A stretch of DNA of 64,000 nucleotides from assembly GCF_002797715.1 (NCBI RefSeq), contig NZ_PGFF01000001.1, positions 1,201,304-1,265,303 of the forward strand, given 5' to 3'. How positions within the stretch are numbered: the stretch's first letter is position 1; each line of letters opens with the position of its first letter. Positions 17,181-25,661 of this stretch are shown in pieces. A model generated the notes under the pieces. The model searched no databases. It saw only the letters and a list, made by a program, of their open reading frames with translations, and was not told where the DNA came from. This DNA comes from Diaminobutyricimonas aerilata (GTDB lineage Bacteria; Actinomycetota; Actinomycetes; Actinomycetales; Microbacteriaceae). Made by a program: the position numbers and the translations under genes.

Positions 17181-19088
17181 ATGCCCGCTTCGACCCGCCG
17201 CAGCTCCCTGCCGATCACCGACGTCGTCATCGACGACGCGTTCTGGGCGCCCCGCCGCGAGACGGTGCGCACCGCGACGCTGCCGCAGCAGGAGCACATG
17301 CTGCGCACCGGGGGCCAGATCGAGGCGCTCGCCCACGCGTGGAAGCCGGGCGACCCGAACGAGCCGCACGTGTTCTGGGAGTCGGATGTCGCGAAGTGGA
17401 TCGAAGCGGCGAGCTACAGCCTCGCGACGCATCCGGATGCCGCCCTCGAGCGGCGCGTCGATGAGGTCATCGAGGCGCTCGCCGGCGCCCAGCAGGAGGA
17501 CGGCTACCTCAACACGTACTTCACCGTCGTGCGCCCGGGGGAACGGTTCACCGACCTGCGCGACGCCCACGAGCTGTACGTGGCCGGGCACCTCATCGAG
17601 GCCGGGGTGGCGCACCACGCCGCGACCGGCAAGACGACGCTGCTCGGCATCGTGCGGCGGTTGGCCGATCTCATCGACCGCGAGTTCGCCCCGGGCGGTG
17701 CGGCGGAGGGCGGCTACGACGGTCACGAGGAGATCGAGCTCGCGCTCGTGAAGCTGTACCGCGCCACGGGGGAGCGGCGATACCTCGACCTCGCTGCGCG
17801 ACTCATCGACGCGCGCGGCACACAGCCGTTCTACTTCGAGCTCGAGGCGCAGCGGCGCGGGACGCCCGGCTACTTCGGCCACGTGTTCCCCGACCGCGAC
17901 GCGCACCCGCAGCGGTTCCGCGAGTACAACCAGAGTCACCTGCCCGTGCGGGAGCAGCGCGAGGTCGTGGGTCACGCCGTCCGCGCGATGTACCTGTACT
18001 CCGCGATGGCGGATCTCGCGCAGGAGCTCGACGACGCCGCCCTGCGCGAGTCATGCGAACGGCTGTGGGACGACCTCACCGGCACGAAGCTGTACGTCAC
18101 CGGCGGACTGGGCGCCGACCCCTCCATCGAGGGCTTCGCCGGTCCCTACGAGCTGCCGGACGCATCCGGCTACGCCGAGACCTGCGCGGCCATCGGGCTC
18201 GTGCTGTGGGCGAAGCGGATGGCGCTGCTCACCGGTGAGGGACGCTACATCGACGTGCTCGAGCGCGCCCTCTACAACGCGGTGCTGAGCGGGGCGTCGG
18301 CCGACGGCGTCTGCTACTTCTACGGCAACCCGCTCGCGAGCGACGGGTCGGTGGAGCGCAAGGAGTGGTTCGGCGTCGCCTGCTGCCCGCCCAACTTCGC
18401 CCGGCTGACGCAGTCGCTCGAGTACTACGCGTACGCGCAGGGCGACCACGAGGCGGTCGTCGACCTGTTCGTCGCGGGCACCGCGCGGTTCCGGTTCGAC
18501 GAGACGGCCGTCGGGCTACGCGTCTCGACGGAGTATCCGCATGACGGCGCGGTGCGCATCGAGATCGAAGCGGATGCCGAGAGCGAATTCATCCTCGCGG
18601 TGCGGCTGCCCGAGTGGGCTCGGCAGGGCGCGGTTCTGCGTGTTGTGGGGGAGCCGCTCGACGTGGGCACGGTGCTCGACGGCGGCTATGTGCGGCTCTC
18701 CCGGCGGTGGAGCCCCGGAGACGTCGTCGAACTCGAGCTGCCGATGGAGCCGCGCCGAATCTGGGCGGATCCGCGCGTGACCTCGACGGTCGGTCGTGTC
18801 GCCCTGCACCGCGGCCCGCTCGTGTTCTGCCTCGAGGGGGTCGACCACGACGCACCGCTCGACGCGATCTCCCTGCCGCGCGGCGCCTCGTTCGCCGTCG
18901 CGCGTGACGATGCGCTCGGCGTCGACGTGCTCGTCGGTGACGGCGTCGCCGACGAGCCGTCGGGGGATCTCTACCCGGAACGGCCTCTGGGACGGCGACC
19001 GATTCCCGTGCGGGCCGTGCCCTACGCCGCGTGGAACAACCGGGGTCGGTCGAGCATGACGGTGTGGGTGCGAGAGGCTGTCGCGTGA
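17181..19088 (+). CDS. GH127 beta-L-arabinofuranosidase-like glycoside hydrolase
   Basis: A 635-residue cytosolic protein (no signal peptide) of family GH127 (formerly DUF1680). By alignment from memory to B. longum HypBA1 (E322, E338, C340, C417, C418) all key residues are present: E317 (SIEGFAG, acid/base), E333 and C335 (YAETCA, zinc), and C401-C402 (ACCPPN, nucleophile and zinc ligand). The N-terminal alpha/alpha-barrel is followed by a beta-sandwich from about residue 420. It should release L-arabinofuranose from beta-linked oligosaccharides taken up by the cell. ATG 17181 follows GGAGGACAC. The SDR gene lies 47 nt downstream. Confidence 0.92.
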   Translation: MPASTRRSSLPITDVVIDDAFWAPRRETVRTATLPQQEHMLRTGGQIEALAHAWKPGDPNEPHVFWESDVAKWIEAASYSLATHPDAALERRVDEVIEALAGAQQEDGYLNTYFTVVRPGERFTDLRDAHELYVAGHLIEAGVAHHAATGKTTLLGIVRRLADLIDREFAPGGAAEGGYDGHEEIELALVKLYRATGERRYLDLAARLIDARGTQPFYFELEAQRRGTPGYFGHVFPDRDAHPQRFREYNQSHLPVREQREVVGHAVRAMYLYSAMADLAQELDDAALRESCERLWDDLTGTKLYVTGGLGADPSIEGFAGPYELPDASGYAETCAAIGLVLWAKRMALLTGEGRYIDVLERALYNAVLSGASADGVCYFYGNPLASDGSVERKEWFGVACCPPNFARLTQSLEYYAYAQGDHEAVVDLFVAGTARFRFDETAVGLRVSTEYPHDGAVRIEIEADAESEFILAVRLPEWARQGAVLRVVGEPLDVGTVLDGGYVRLSRRWSPGDVVELELPMEPRRIWADPRVTSTVGRVALHRGPLVFCLEGVDHDAPLDAISLPRGASFAVARDDALGVDVLVGDGVADEPSGDLYPERPLGRRPIPVRAVPYAAWNNRGRSSMTVWVREAVA

Positions 19089-19134
19089 GGACAACCGGCC
19101 GACCGCACGCCGGCTCGAACGAGGAGGAGGCACG

Positions 19135-19926
19135 ATGATCGACCTGACCGGCAAGACGGCGCTGGTGACCGGCTCCACCGCGGGGATCGGTCTCGCAATC
19201 GCGCAGAAGCTCGCCGCAGCGGGAGCGTCCGTCGTGGTCAACGGCCGGCGCGAGGAATCCGTCGCGGCCGCCGTCGAACGGGTCCGCAGCGGAGGCGCCA
19301 CCGCCGAGGTGCGCGGCGTGGTCGCCGACGTGACCAGGGCCGAGGGAGCCGATGCGGTGCTGTCCGCGGAGCCGCAGCTCGACATCCTCGTGAACAACCT
19401 CGGCATCTTCGGAGCCGCCGATCCGCTGACCATCGACGACGACGAGTGGCGTCGCTACTTCGACACCAACGTGCTGGCGGCAGTCCGCCTCATCCGCGCC
19501 TACCTGCCCGGCATGATCGCGTCGGGCTGGGGACGTGTGCTCAACATCGCGAGCGACTCGGCGGTCGTCATCCCGGCCGAGATGATCCACTACGGGATGT
19601 CGAAGACCGCGCTGCTGGCCGTCTCCCGCGGGTTCGCGAAGGCCGCCGCCGGCAGCGGCGTCACAGTGAACTCGGTCATCGCGGGACCGACGCACACCGG
19701 CGGCGTCGAGGACTTCGTCTACGAACTCGTCGACAAGGATCTGCCGTGGGAGGAGGCGCAGCGGGAGTTCATGCGCAAGCACCGCCCGCAGTCTCTGCTG
19801 CAGCGCCTGATCGAGCCGGAGGAGATCGCGAACATGGTGGCGTACCTCGCGTCGCCGCTCGCGTCGGCGACGACCGGGGGCGCCGTGCGCGTCGATGGCG
19901 GGTACGTCGACGCAATCCTGCCCTGA
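19135..19926 (+). CDS. SDR family NAD(P)-dependent oxidoreductase
   Basis: A 263-residue classical short-chain dehydrogenase. Cofactor site TGSTAGIG (residues 13-20), NNLG structural motif, catalytic S140, Y153 and K157 (YGMSK). NGRR after strand 2 suggests NADP preference. A longer loop before the C-terminus (QSLLQRLIEPEEIANM) is typical of the group. GAGGAGGAGG precedes ATG 19135. Being 47 nt behind the GH127 gene on the same strand it may act on the released sugar, but this is only inference from position. Confidence 0.9.
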   Translation: MIDLTGKTALVTGSTAGIGLAIAQKLAAAGASVVVNGRREESVAAAVERVRSGGATAEVRGVVADVTRAEGADAVLSAEPQLDILVNNLGIFGAADPLTIDDDEWRRYFDTNVLAAVRLIRAYLPGMIASGWGRVLNIASDSAVVIPAEMIHYGMSKTALLAVSRGFAKAAAGSGVTVNSVIAGPTHTGGVEDFVYELVDKDLPWEEAQREFMRKHRPQSLLQRLIEPEEIANMVAYLASPLASATTGGAVRVDGGYVDAILP

Positions 19927-19981
19927 CCCGCCCGACGGCGTTCCCAGGGAATCCCGGGGTGACACTCGCAGGAGGCTTTGT

Positions 19982-19987
19982 TAGCCT
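19982..19987 (+). promoter_or_regulatory. -10 box TAGCCT
   Basis: TAGCCT lies 45 nt before ATG 20033, giving a UTR of about 39 nt without any purine-rich ribosome site. Confidence 0.4.
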
Positions 19988-20032
19988 CGGGCGGTCCGTA
20001 TCCGTCGACCCGGTCAGACACCTCCCTCCTCT

Positions 20033-20728
20033 ATGACTTCTCCCGAACTCCCGAGCCGCCGTTCCCTCCGCCCTCGTCGCCGCACCGTGCGACTGCCGTG
20101 GGGGCTCGAGATGACCCGGGGCTCGCTCGTCAGGATCGGCGCCGCCGTGGCCGCCGTCGTCGCTCTCGGCGGGACCGCCCTCGTCACGAACCAGCCGGAG
20201 CCGACCGCGGCACAGAAGCCCGTCGCCGCGCTGCAGAGCTTCACCGTCCCGGCCGATGCGCCCGCGCAGACCGTCCAGCGTGACGACATGACGGCGACGG
20301 ACATGATCGCGCAGCTCGCCGCGAGCGGCACCAACCGCGATTGGGCCACCATGGTGCTCGTCTACGGCGGTTGGCCGACCACCGAGTCGAACGTGACCGT
20401 CATGATGCGGTGGATGCGCCAGGAGAACTACGAGAAGAACTGGTGGCAGCGCAACAACCCGCTCAACAACGGGTTCGGTTCTGGCGGCGGTAGCGGCCTG
20501 GGCAGCTACGACAACCTCGTGATCGCGGCGCAGAAGGCCGCAGAGAACCTGCACCGCGGCTCCGGCTACCGTGACATCGTCGCCGGCTTCGCCGCATCCG
20601 CCCCCACCGAGCAGATCGAGAGCGCCATCTGGGCGTCGCCGTGGGCGAGCAGCCACTACCAGAACGGCGCGCACTGGCATTATCACCCGGCCGACGTCGT
20701 GAAGGCGCCCGCTGAAGCCTGGGGCTGA
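20033..20728 (+). CDS. Secreted protein with lysozyme/glucosaminidase-like C-terminal domain
   Basis: A 231-residue protein with an Arg-rich N-terminus, one hydrophobic segment (VRIGAAVAAVVALGGTALV, about 33-51), a linker, then a compact domain from about residue 85. The core MRWMRQENYEKNWWQRNNPLNN, GSYDNLVIAAQKAAENL and IWASPWASSHY, rich in Trp, Asn and a candidate catalytic Glu, resembles muralytic domains, but I cannot assign a named family. ATG 20033 lacks a ribosome site; ATG 20111 would still keep the membrane segment. A role in wall turnover is inferred. Stands alone between the SDR and ASCH genes. Confidence 0.65.
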   Translation: MTSPELPSRRSLRPRRRTVRLPWGLEMTRGSLVRIGAAVAAVVALGGTALVTNQPEPTAAQKPVAALQSFTVPADAPAQTVQRDDMTATDMIAQLAASGTNRDWATMVLVYGGWPTTESNVTVMMRWMRQENYEKNWWQRNNPLNNGFGSGGGSGLGSYDNLVIAAQKAAENLHRGSGYRDIVAGFAASAPTEQIESAIWASPWASSHYQNGAHWHYHPADVVKAPAEAWG

Positions 20729-20773
20729 CCGGTATCGTCGTCGCTGGCCCTGAGGGCCGGAAGGAGCGACGGG

Positions 20774-21259
20774 ATGACACCGAACACCGAGGCGGCGAAA
20801 CGGATGTGGGACGACTACGTCGCCACAGATCCTTCCGGACTCGCCGCCGCTCCCGAGTACACGGTGGAGTCGTTCGGCGACTCGCCCCGACTCGCGGACG
20901 AACTGCTCGAGCTCGTCATCGACGGACGCAAGCGTGCGACAGCCGGCCTGGTCGCCGACTTCGTGCACGGCGGGGAGCTGCTGCCGCGGATCGGTGGACA
21001 CTGGATCGTGTGCGACGGCGCCGGTGAACCCCGCGTGATCCTGCGAACCGTCGAGCTGCGGGTCGGCCCGTTCACCTCCGTCGACGAGCGCTTCGCCTTC
21101 GACGAGGGGGAGGACGACCGCACCCTCGAGAGTTGGCAGGACGCGCACCGCCGCTACTTCACGCGGGTCTCGGCCGCTCGCGGCGAGGAGTGGAGCGAGA
21201 ACGACGAGGTGTCGTTCGAGCGCTTCCGCGTCGTCTGGCCGCCGGAGCACGCGGACTGA
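20774..21259 (+). CDS. ASCH domain-containing protein
   Basis: A 161-residue soluble protein of the ASCH superfamily, an RNA-binding beta-barrel related to PUA. Supporting motifs are the N-terminal helix with FGDSPRLADELLELVIDGRKRATA and the terminal FERFRVVWP strand. Families of this size are sometimes annotated as RNA-binding or as amidohydrolases acting on modified cytidine; neither can be chosen. AAGGAGCGACGGG gives a ribosome site 8 nt before ATG 20774. Confidence 0.85.
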   Translation: MTPNTEAAKRMWDDYVATDPSGLAAAPEYTVESFGDSPRLADELLELVIDGRKRATAGLVADFVHGGELLPRIGGHWIVCDGAGEPRVILRTVELRVGPFTSVDERFAFDEGEDDRTLESWQDAHRRYFTRVSAARGEEWSENDEVSFERFRVVWPPEHAD

Positions 21260-21315
21260 GCGGCATCCGTCAGCGCGGCTGAGGCTCGACGCGCTCTTCT
21301 CGCCGCAGCCCGTTT

Positions 21316-21329
21316 CGTAAACGTTTGCG
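21316..21329. promoter_or_regulatory. LacI-family operator O1 (CGTAAACGTTTGCG)
   Basis: A near-palindrome centred on the CG step with one mismatch pair relative to O2. It overlaps the proposed -35 of the operon promoter, so binding should block RNA polymerase. Confidence 0.75.
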
Positions 21330-21354
21330 CTGGCTCCCTGGCGCTTCGTATGGT
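21325..21354 (+). promoter_or_regulatory. Promoter of the sugar-uptake operon
   Basis: A -35-like TTGCGC/TTTGCG at 21325-21330 and -10 TATGGT at 21349-21354 are spaced by 18 nt. The element is bracketed by O1 (over the -35) and O2 (about 10 nt past the start point), a layout for tight repression. Confidence 0.55.
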
Positions 21355-21370
21355 CGTGGCTGCTTGTTCA

Positions 21371-21384
21371 CGTAAACGTTTACG
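21371..21384. promoter_or_regulatory. LacI-family operator O2 (CGTAAACGTTTACG)
   Basis: A perfect 14-nt palindrome of the LacI/PurR class, 43 nt before the regulator start. Spacing to O1 is 55 nt centre to centre, close to five helical turns, which suits a looped or doubly bound dimer pair. Confidence 0.82.
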
Positions 21385-21426
21385 TCGCCGCCGACGCGGT
21401 GCCGTCGAGCACCCGGGGAGGACGCC

Positions 21427-22410
21427 GTGACCACCATCCGCGACGTCGCGCGCCACGCGGGCGTCTCGCCAGCGACGGTCTCCCGCGTCGTGAACGGCAT
21501 GCCCGGATACTCCTCGGCCACTCGCGATCGCGTGACGCAGGCGGTCGCCGAACTGGGTTACGAGCCCGACACGCTCGCCCGCGGCCTCAAGACCATGCAG
21601 AGCACGATGATCGGGGTTTTGGCGCCCGTGGTGTCCGACGCTCTGGCATCGCAAGTGATGAGCGGTGTCGAGAGGGCCGCCCGCGAACTCGGCTACTCCG
21701 TCATGCTCGGCCGCACCGGGCCCGGCTCCGAGTTCGCGCCCGGGTACCTGCACACGCTGCGCACGTATCGGGCCGCAGGCGTGGTGCTCATCTCCGCCGC
21801 GATCACGGCCGACATGCGGCGCGTCGCAGGCCCGAAGATGCCACTCATCTCCGTCGCCATCCGAGACGGCAAGCAGTTCCCGAGTCTCGCCATCGACGAC
21901 GAACGTGCGGCCTACGACGCCACCCGCCACCTGCTGGGGCTCGGTCACGAACGCATCGGTCTGCTCGCCGGCGATGCCACGTCACTGTTGGTCAACGCGC
22001 CGCGCGAGCGGGGGTATCTGCGTGCGATGACCGAGGCGGGAGCGACACCGTTGCTCGAGCGGGGCAACTCGCTCTACGACAGCGCCCCGCCCGCCCTCGG
22101 GCGTCTGCTCGAGCGCGACCCCGCCCTCACCGCCGTCTTCGCCTTGAGCGACGAGATGGGGGCCGCTGTCGTCAACGAACTGCAGCGCCTCGGACGTCGG
22201 GTCCCCGACGACGTGTCCGTGCTCGGATTCGACGACACCCGCACCGCACAGCACGTTCACCCGGCCCTCAGCACTGTCGCGCAGCCACTCGAACGCATGG
22301 GGGAGGTCGCCGTGCACCACCTGCTCGACGCCGGCAATGGCGGCGCGCGCATCCTGCCCCACCGGCTCATCGAGCGCGGGTCGACAGGCCCAGCCCGACG
22401 AACCCCTTGA
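21427..22410 (+). CDS. LacI-family transcriptional regulator of the sugar-uptake operon
   Basis: A 327-residue repressor. The N-terminal HTH reads TTIRDVARHAGVSPATVSRV with hinge helix PDTLARGLKTM, and the periplasmic-binding-like sensor domain follows (about 60-325). GTG 21427 lies after GGGGAGGA. It is the first gene of the operon and has two CGTAAACGTTT operators just upstream, so autorepression together with control of the downstream genes is strongly suggested. The inducer is probably an alpha-glucoside, given the GH13 enzyme at the operon end. Confidence 0.93.
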   Translation: MTTIRDVARHAGVSPATVSRVVNGMPGYSSATRDRVTQAVAELGYEPDTLARGLKTMQSTMIGVLAPVVSDALASQVMSGVERAARELGYSVMLGRTGPGSEFAPGYLHTLRTYRAAGVVLISAAITADMRRVAGPKMPLISVAIRDGKQFPSLAIDDERAAYDATRHLLGLGHERIGLLAGDATSLLVNAPRERGYLRAMTEAGATPLLERGNSLYDSAPPALGRLLERDPALTAVFALSDEMGAAVVNELQRLGRRVPDDVSVLGFDDTRTAQHVHPALSTVAQPLERMGEVAVHHLLDAGNGGARILPHRLIERGSTGPARRTP

Positions 22411-22451
22411 CCCCCTTGACCCCTCACCGAACGATAAACAAGGAGAACGAC

Positions 22452-23756
22452 ATGAGGCGACGACGCCACAGCGCCCCGCTGCTCACAGCCACCGCTCTGC
22501 TAGGGGGCGCCGCCCTCACGCTCACGGGCTGCGCCGCTGGCAGCAGCGACGAGAGCGCTGCGACCGACGAGCTCACCGGACGCGGCCCGATCACCTACGT
22601 CAGCAGCCCGGACGCATCCGGCGCGGCGCAGAAGAGCATCGACGTCTGGAACGCCGAGCACCCCGACGAGCAGGTCGAGTGGATCGAACTGCCGCTCGAC
22701 GCGGACCAGCAGCGTCAGCAGCTCGCGCAGAACGCGCAGATCGAGAGCGATGCGTACAGCGTGCTGAACCTCGACGTCGTGTGGACGTCGGAGTTCGCCG
22801 CGAACCGCTGGATCGTGCCCCTGCCGGACGACGCGCTCCCGACGGATGATCTGATCCCGGCCACCGTGGACGCGGCGACCTACAGTGACACTCTCTTCGC
22901 AGCCCCGTACTACACGGACGGCGCTCTGCTCTACTCGCGCACCGATCTGCTCACTGCGGCAGGGGTGACCGAGCCCCCCACGACGTGGGACGACCTGCGC
23001 GCCGCGTGCGACAAGGTGCTCGCGCTTCCGGAGGCGCAGGGGATGTCGTGCTATGCGGGACAGTTCGACAAGAATGAGGGACTGACCGTCAACTTCAGCG
23101 AAGCGGTGGCCTCGGCAGGGGGCACGCTGTTCACCGAGGATGGCCGACCCGACGTCGACACTCCGGAGGCGAAGGCGGCACTCCAGTTCCTGGTCGACGG
23201 ATTCGCCGACGGCACCATCCCCGAAGAGGCGATCACGTTCCAGGAGGAACAGGGACGACAGGCCTTCCAGGACGGCAAGCTCGTGTTCCTGCGCAACTGG
23301 CCGTACATCTTCAAGTCGCTCAGCGCGGAGGACGGCTCCAGCGCGGTGGCGGGCAAGTTCGGCGTGTCCCCGATCCCCGGCGCGGAAGAAGCCGGCGTCT
23401 CGACCCTCGGAGGACGCAACCTGGCGATCGCCGCCAACGCCGAGAACAAGGCGACGGCATTGGAGTTCATCCAGTTCTTCACCGGCCAGGAGCAGGAGGA
23501 GGCGCGCCTCGAGCTGAGTTCGCGGGCACCGGTCTACGGCTCCTTCTTCGAAGACGAGGCCGTCACCGCCAAGTACCCGTATCTCCCGACGCTGCTGACC
23601 TCCCTCGAGAACGCCCAGCCGCGACCGAAGGTCGTCAAGTACGGGGAGACGACCGCCGTGATCCAGGACGAGGTCTACGCGGCCATCACCGGCGACAAGA
23701 GCGTCGAGGATGCGCTCGCCGACCTGCAGTCCGAGCTCGAATCCCTCGCGGGCTGA
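22452..23756 (+). CDS. Sugar ABC transporter substrate-binding lipoprotein
   Basis: A 434-residue extracellular solute-binding protein of the maltose/trehalose (MalE/ThuE) type. The signal peptide ends in a lipobox LTGC with the lipidated Cys at 27. The family body shows YYTDGALLYSRTDLL, the conserved ligand-lobe TFQEEQGRQAFQDGKLVFLRNWPY, and GGRNLAI. AGGAG precedes ATG 22452 by 6 nt. It presumably captures a di- or oligosaccharide and hands it to the two permeases downstream. Confidence 0.93.
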   Translation: MRRRRHSAPLLTATALLGGAALTLTGCAAGSSDESAATDELTGRGPITYVSSPDASGAAQKSIDVWNAEHPDEQVEWIELPLDADQQRQQLAQNAQIESDAYSVLNLDVVWTSEFAANRWIVPLPDDALPTDDLIPATVDAATYSDTLFAAPYYTDGALLYSRTDLLTAAGVTEPPTTWDDLRAACDKVLALPEAQGMSCYAGQFDKNEGLTVNFSEAVASAGGTLFTEDGRPDVDTPEAKAALQFLVDGFADGTIPEEAITFQEEQGRQAFQDGKLVFLRNWPYIFKSLSAEDGSSAVAGKFGVSPIPGAEEAGVSTLGGRNLAIAANAENKATALEFIQFFTGQEQEEARLELSSRAPVYGSFFEDEAVTAKYPYLPTLLTSLENAQPRPKVVKYGETTAVIQDEVYAAITGDKSVEDALADLQSELESLAG

Positions 23757-23760
23757 CCTC

Positions 23761-23788
23761 GGTGGCCGCCGCTTCGGCGGCGGCCACC
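23761..23788 (+). other. Intercistronic hairpin, 12-bp stem with TTCG loop
   Basis: A perfect inverted repeat GGTGGCCGCCGC-TTCG-GCGGCGGCCACC begins 4 nt after the binding-protein stop and ends 23 nt before the permease start. No T-run follows, so it is not a complete terminator. Such hairpins after binding-protein genes commonly stabilise the upstream mRNA or reduce read-through, which would give excess binding protein. Confidence 0.75.
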
Positions 23789-23811
23789 ACCGAATCGACC
23801 AGGAGTTGCTC

Positions 23812-24795
23812 ATGACGGCCGTGCCCACCGCGCCGACCATCCGGACGCCGCGAACCGGCTCCCGCACCCCGGGGGAGGGACGCCGGGCGGCGCTGCTGCT
23901 CTCGCCCACCTTCCTGGTGCTGGCGCTCGTGATCCTCTACCCGCTCATCTCCGCCTTCCACCAATCCCTGTACAGCTCGGAGTCGGGGCTCGACGCCCAG
24001 GGCTTCGTCATCGAGGGTGACGTGTTCGTGGGCCTCGGCAACTACCTCGAGATCTTCGCCGGAGCCGAGAGCGGCCGGTTCTACAACGCGCTCGGGAACA
24101 CGACCTTCTTCACCTTCACGTCGGTCGCGCTCGAGACGGTCATCGGCGTGGCCTTCGCCGTGGCGATGAACCGCGCCTTCCGGGGCCGCGCGTTCCTGCG
24201 GGCGGCCGTGCTCGTGCCGTGGGCGATCCCGACGGCGGTCTCGGGGCTGCTCTGGCGCTGGATCTTCCAGGCCGACGGCATCGCGAACGCGCTGTCGGGT
24301 CAGCAGGTGCTGTGGACCGCGGAAGGCTTCGCGTCCCAGGTCGCCGTGATCACCGCCGAGGTGTGGAAGACGGCGCCCTTCATCGGACTGCTCGTGCTCG
24401 CCGGCATGCAGATCATCCCCGAGGAGGTCTACGAGGCGGCGAAGCTGGACGGCGCGGGAGCGTGGCGCCAGTTCCGGTCGATCACCCTCCCGCTCGTGAA
24501 GCCGGCGTTGCTCGTGGCTGTGCTGTTCCGCCTGCTCGACGCGCTGCGCATGTTCGACCTTCCGTTCGTGCTCATCGGGCCGCGGAAGTCGTCGGTCGAG
24601 ACCCTCTCGATCCTCGCGTGGGACTCCTCGAACCAACTGCAGTACGGCGCCGCCTCGGCGTTCTCGATCGTGCTGCTCGTCTACGTCGCGGTCATCGCGT
24701 TCGTCTTCGTGAAGCTCCTCGGCGCCGACGTCGCCGGTGCGGGGGAGCAGCGACGATTGCGGAGAGCCGCCGCCAAGAGAGGAGGCGTGCGATGA
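23812..24795 (+). CDS. Sugar ABC transporter permease 1 (MalF-like)
   Basis: A 327-residue membrane protein with six transmembrane segments and a BPD-type permease domain. The EAA loop that contacts the ATPase is EAAKLDGAGAWRQF near residue 210. ATG 23812 has AGGAG 6 nt upstream. The stop overlaps the start of permease 2 (ATGA). No ATPase gene is in the operon; a shared MsiK-type ATPase elsewhere is the usual actinobacterial solution. Confidence 0.93.
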   Translation: MTAVPTAPTIRTPRTGSRTPGEGRRAALLLSPTFLVLALVILYPLISAFHQSLYSSESGLDAQGFVIEGDVFVGLGNYLEIFAGAESGRFYNALGNTTFFTFTSVALETVIGVAFAVAMNRAFRGRAFLRAAVLVPWAIPTAVSGLLWRWIFQADGIANALSGQQVLWTAEGFASQVAVITAEVWKTAPFIGLLVLAGMQIIPEEVYEAAKLDGAGAWRQFRSITLPLVKPALLVAVLFRLLDALRMFDLPFVLIGPRKSSVETLSILAWDSSNQLQYGAASAFSIVLLVYVAVIAFVFVKLLGADVAGAGEQRRLRRAAAKRGGVR

Positions 24796-25661
24796 CCGCG
24801 CTCACCGCATCGGCCCGCACCACCGCCCGCAACCGGAGGGAGGTGCTCCGCTCGGTCGGCCGCTGGCTCGGTATCGCCGTGATCGGTGTCTACTGCCTCG
24901 CGCCGTTCTACTGGATGCTCGTCTCGAGCCTTCGGCGCACGAGCGACATCTTCGACAACTCGCTGCTGCCGACCGTGTGGTCGGTCGAGAGCTACCTCAA
25001 GGTCTTCTCCGGATCGTCGAACTTCGCCCGGGCACTCGGCAACAGTCTCATCGTCGCGACGACGACGACGGTGCTCGCCCTCGCCCTCGGCATCTTCGCC
25101 GCCTACGCCATCTCGCGCCTGAACTTCCGGTTCAAGTCGGCCATCCTGGCCGTCATCATCGCGACGTCGATGTTCCCCGGCATCTCGGTCGTCGTGCCCT
25201 TGCTTCGCCTGTTCAGTGACATCGGGTGGATCAACACCTATCAGGCGATGATCGTGCCGAGCCTCTCGTTCGCGATCCCGCTCGCGGTCTGGAACCTCAC
25301 CACGTTCATGAAGCAGCTGCCCTACGACCTGGAAGAGGCGGCGATGATCGACGGCGCCACGAAATGGCAGGCGTTCCGGAAGATCCTCTTGCCCCTCGCC
25401 GCGCCCGGCGTGTTCACCACCGCGATCTTGACGTTCATCCACAGCTGGAACGAGTTCATCATCGCGTTGTCGATGGTCAACGATCCGGCCGTGCAGACCG
25501 CGACGGTGGCCATCTCGAAGTTCACGGGAGCCAGCGAGTTCCAGGCTCCGTACGGCGAGCAGATGGCGGCCGGTGTGATCGTCACGATCCCGCTCGTGAT
25601 CGTCGTGCTGATCTTCCAGCGGCGCATCGTCGAGGGACTGACGTCCGGGGCCACCAAGTGA
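24792..25661 (+). CDS. Sugar ABC transporter permease 2 (MalG-like)
   Basis: A 289-residue partner permease with six membrane segments and the EAA loop EAAMIDGATKWQAF near residue 180. It overlaps permease 1 by 4 nt upstream and the alpha-glucosidase start by 4 nt downstream (GTGA), showing translational coupling. Confidence 0.93.
   Translation: MTALTASARTTARNRREVLRSVGRWLGIAVIGVYCLAPFYWMLVSSLRRTSDIFDNSLLPTVWSVESYLKVFSGSSNFARALGNSLIVATTTTVLALALGIFAAYAISRLNFRFKSAILAVIIATSMFPGISVVVPLLRLFSDIGWINTYQAMIVPSLSFAIPLAVWNLTTFMKQLPYDLEEAAMIDGATKWQAFRKILLPLAAPGVFTTAILTFIHSWNEFIIALSMVNDPAVQTATVAISKFTGASEFQAPYGEQMAAGVIVTIPLVIVVLIFQRRIVEGLTSGATK

Noticed and set aside
22407-22440. Internal promoter before the sugar-binding protein (TTGACC and GATAAA)
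   Set aside because: Spacings of 11 or 20 nt between the possible hexamers do not fit a sigma-70-type promoter; read-through from the LacI promoter is simpler.
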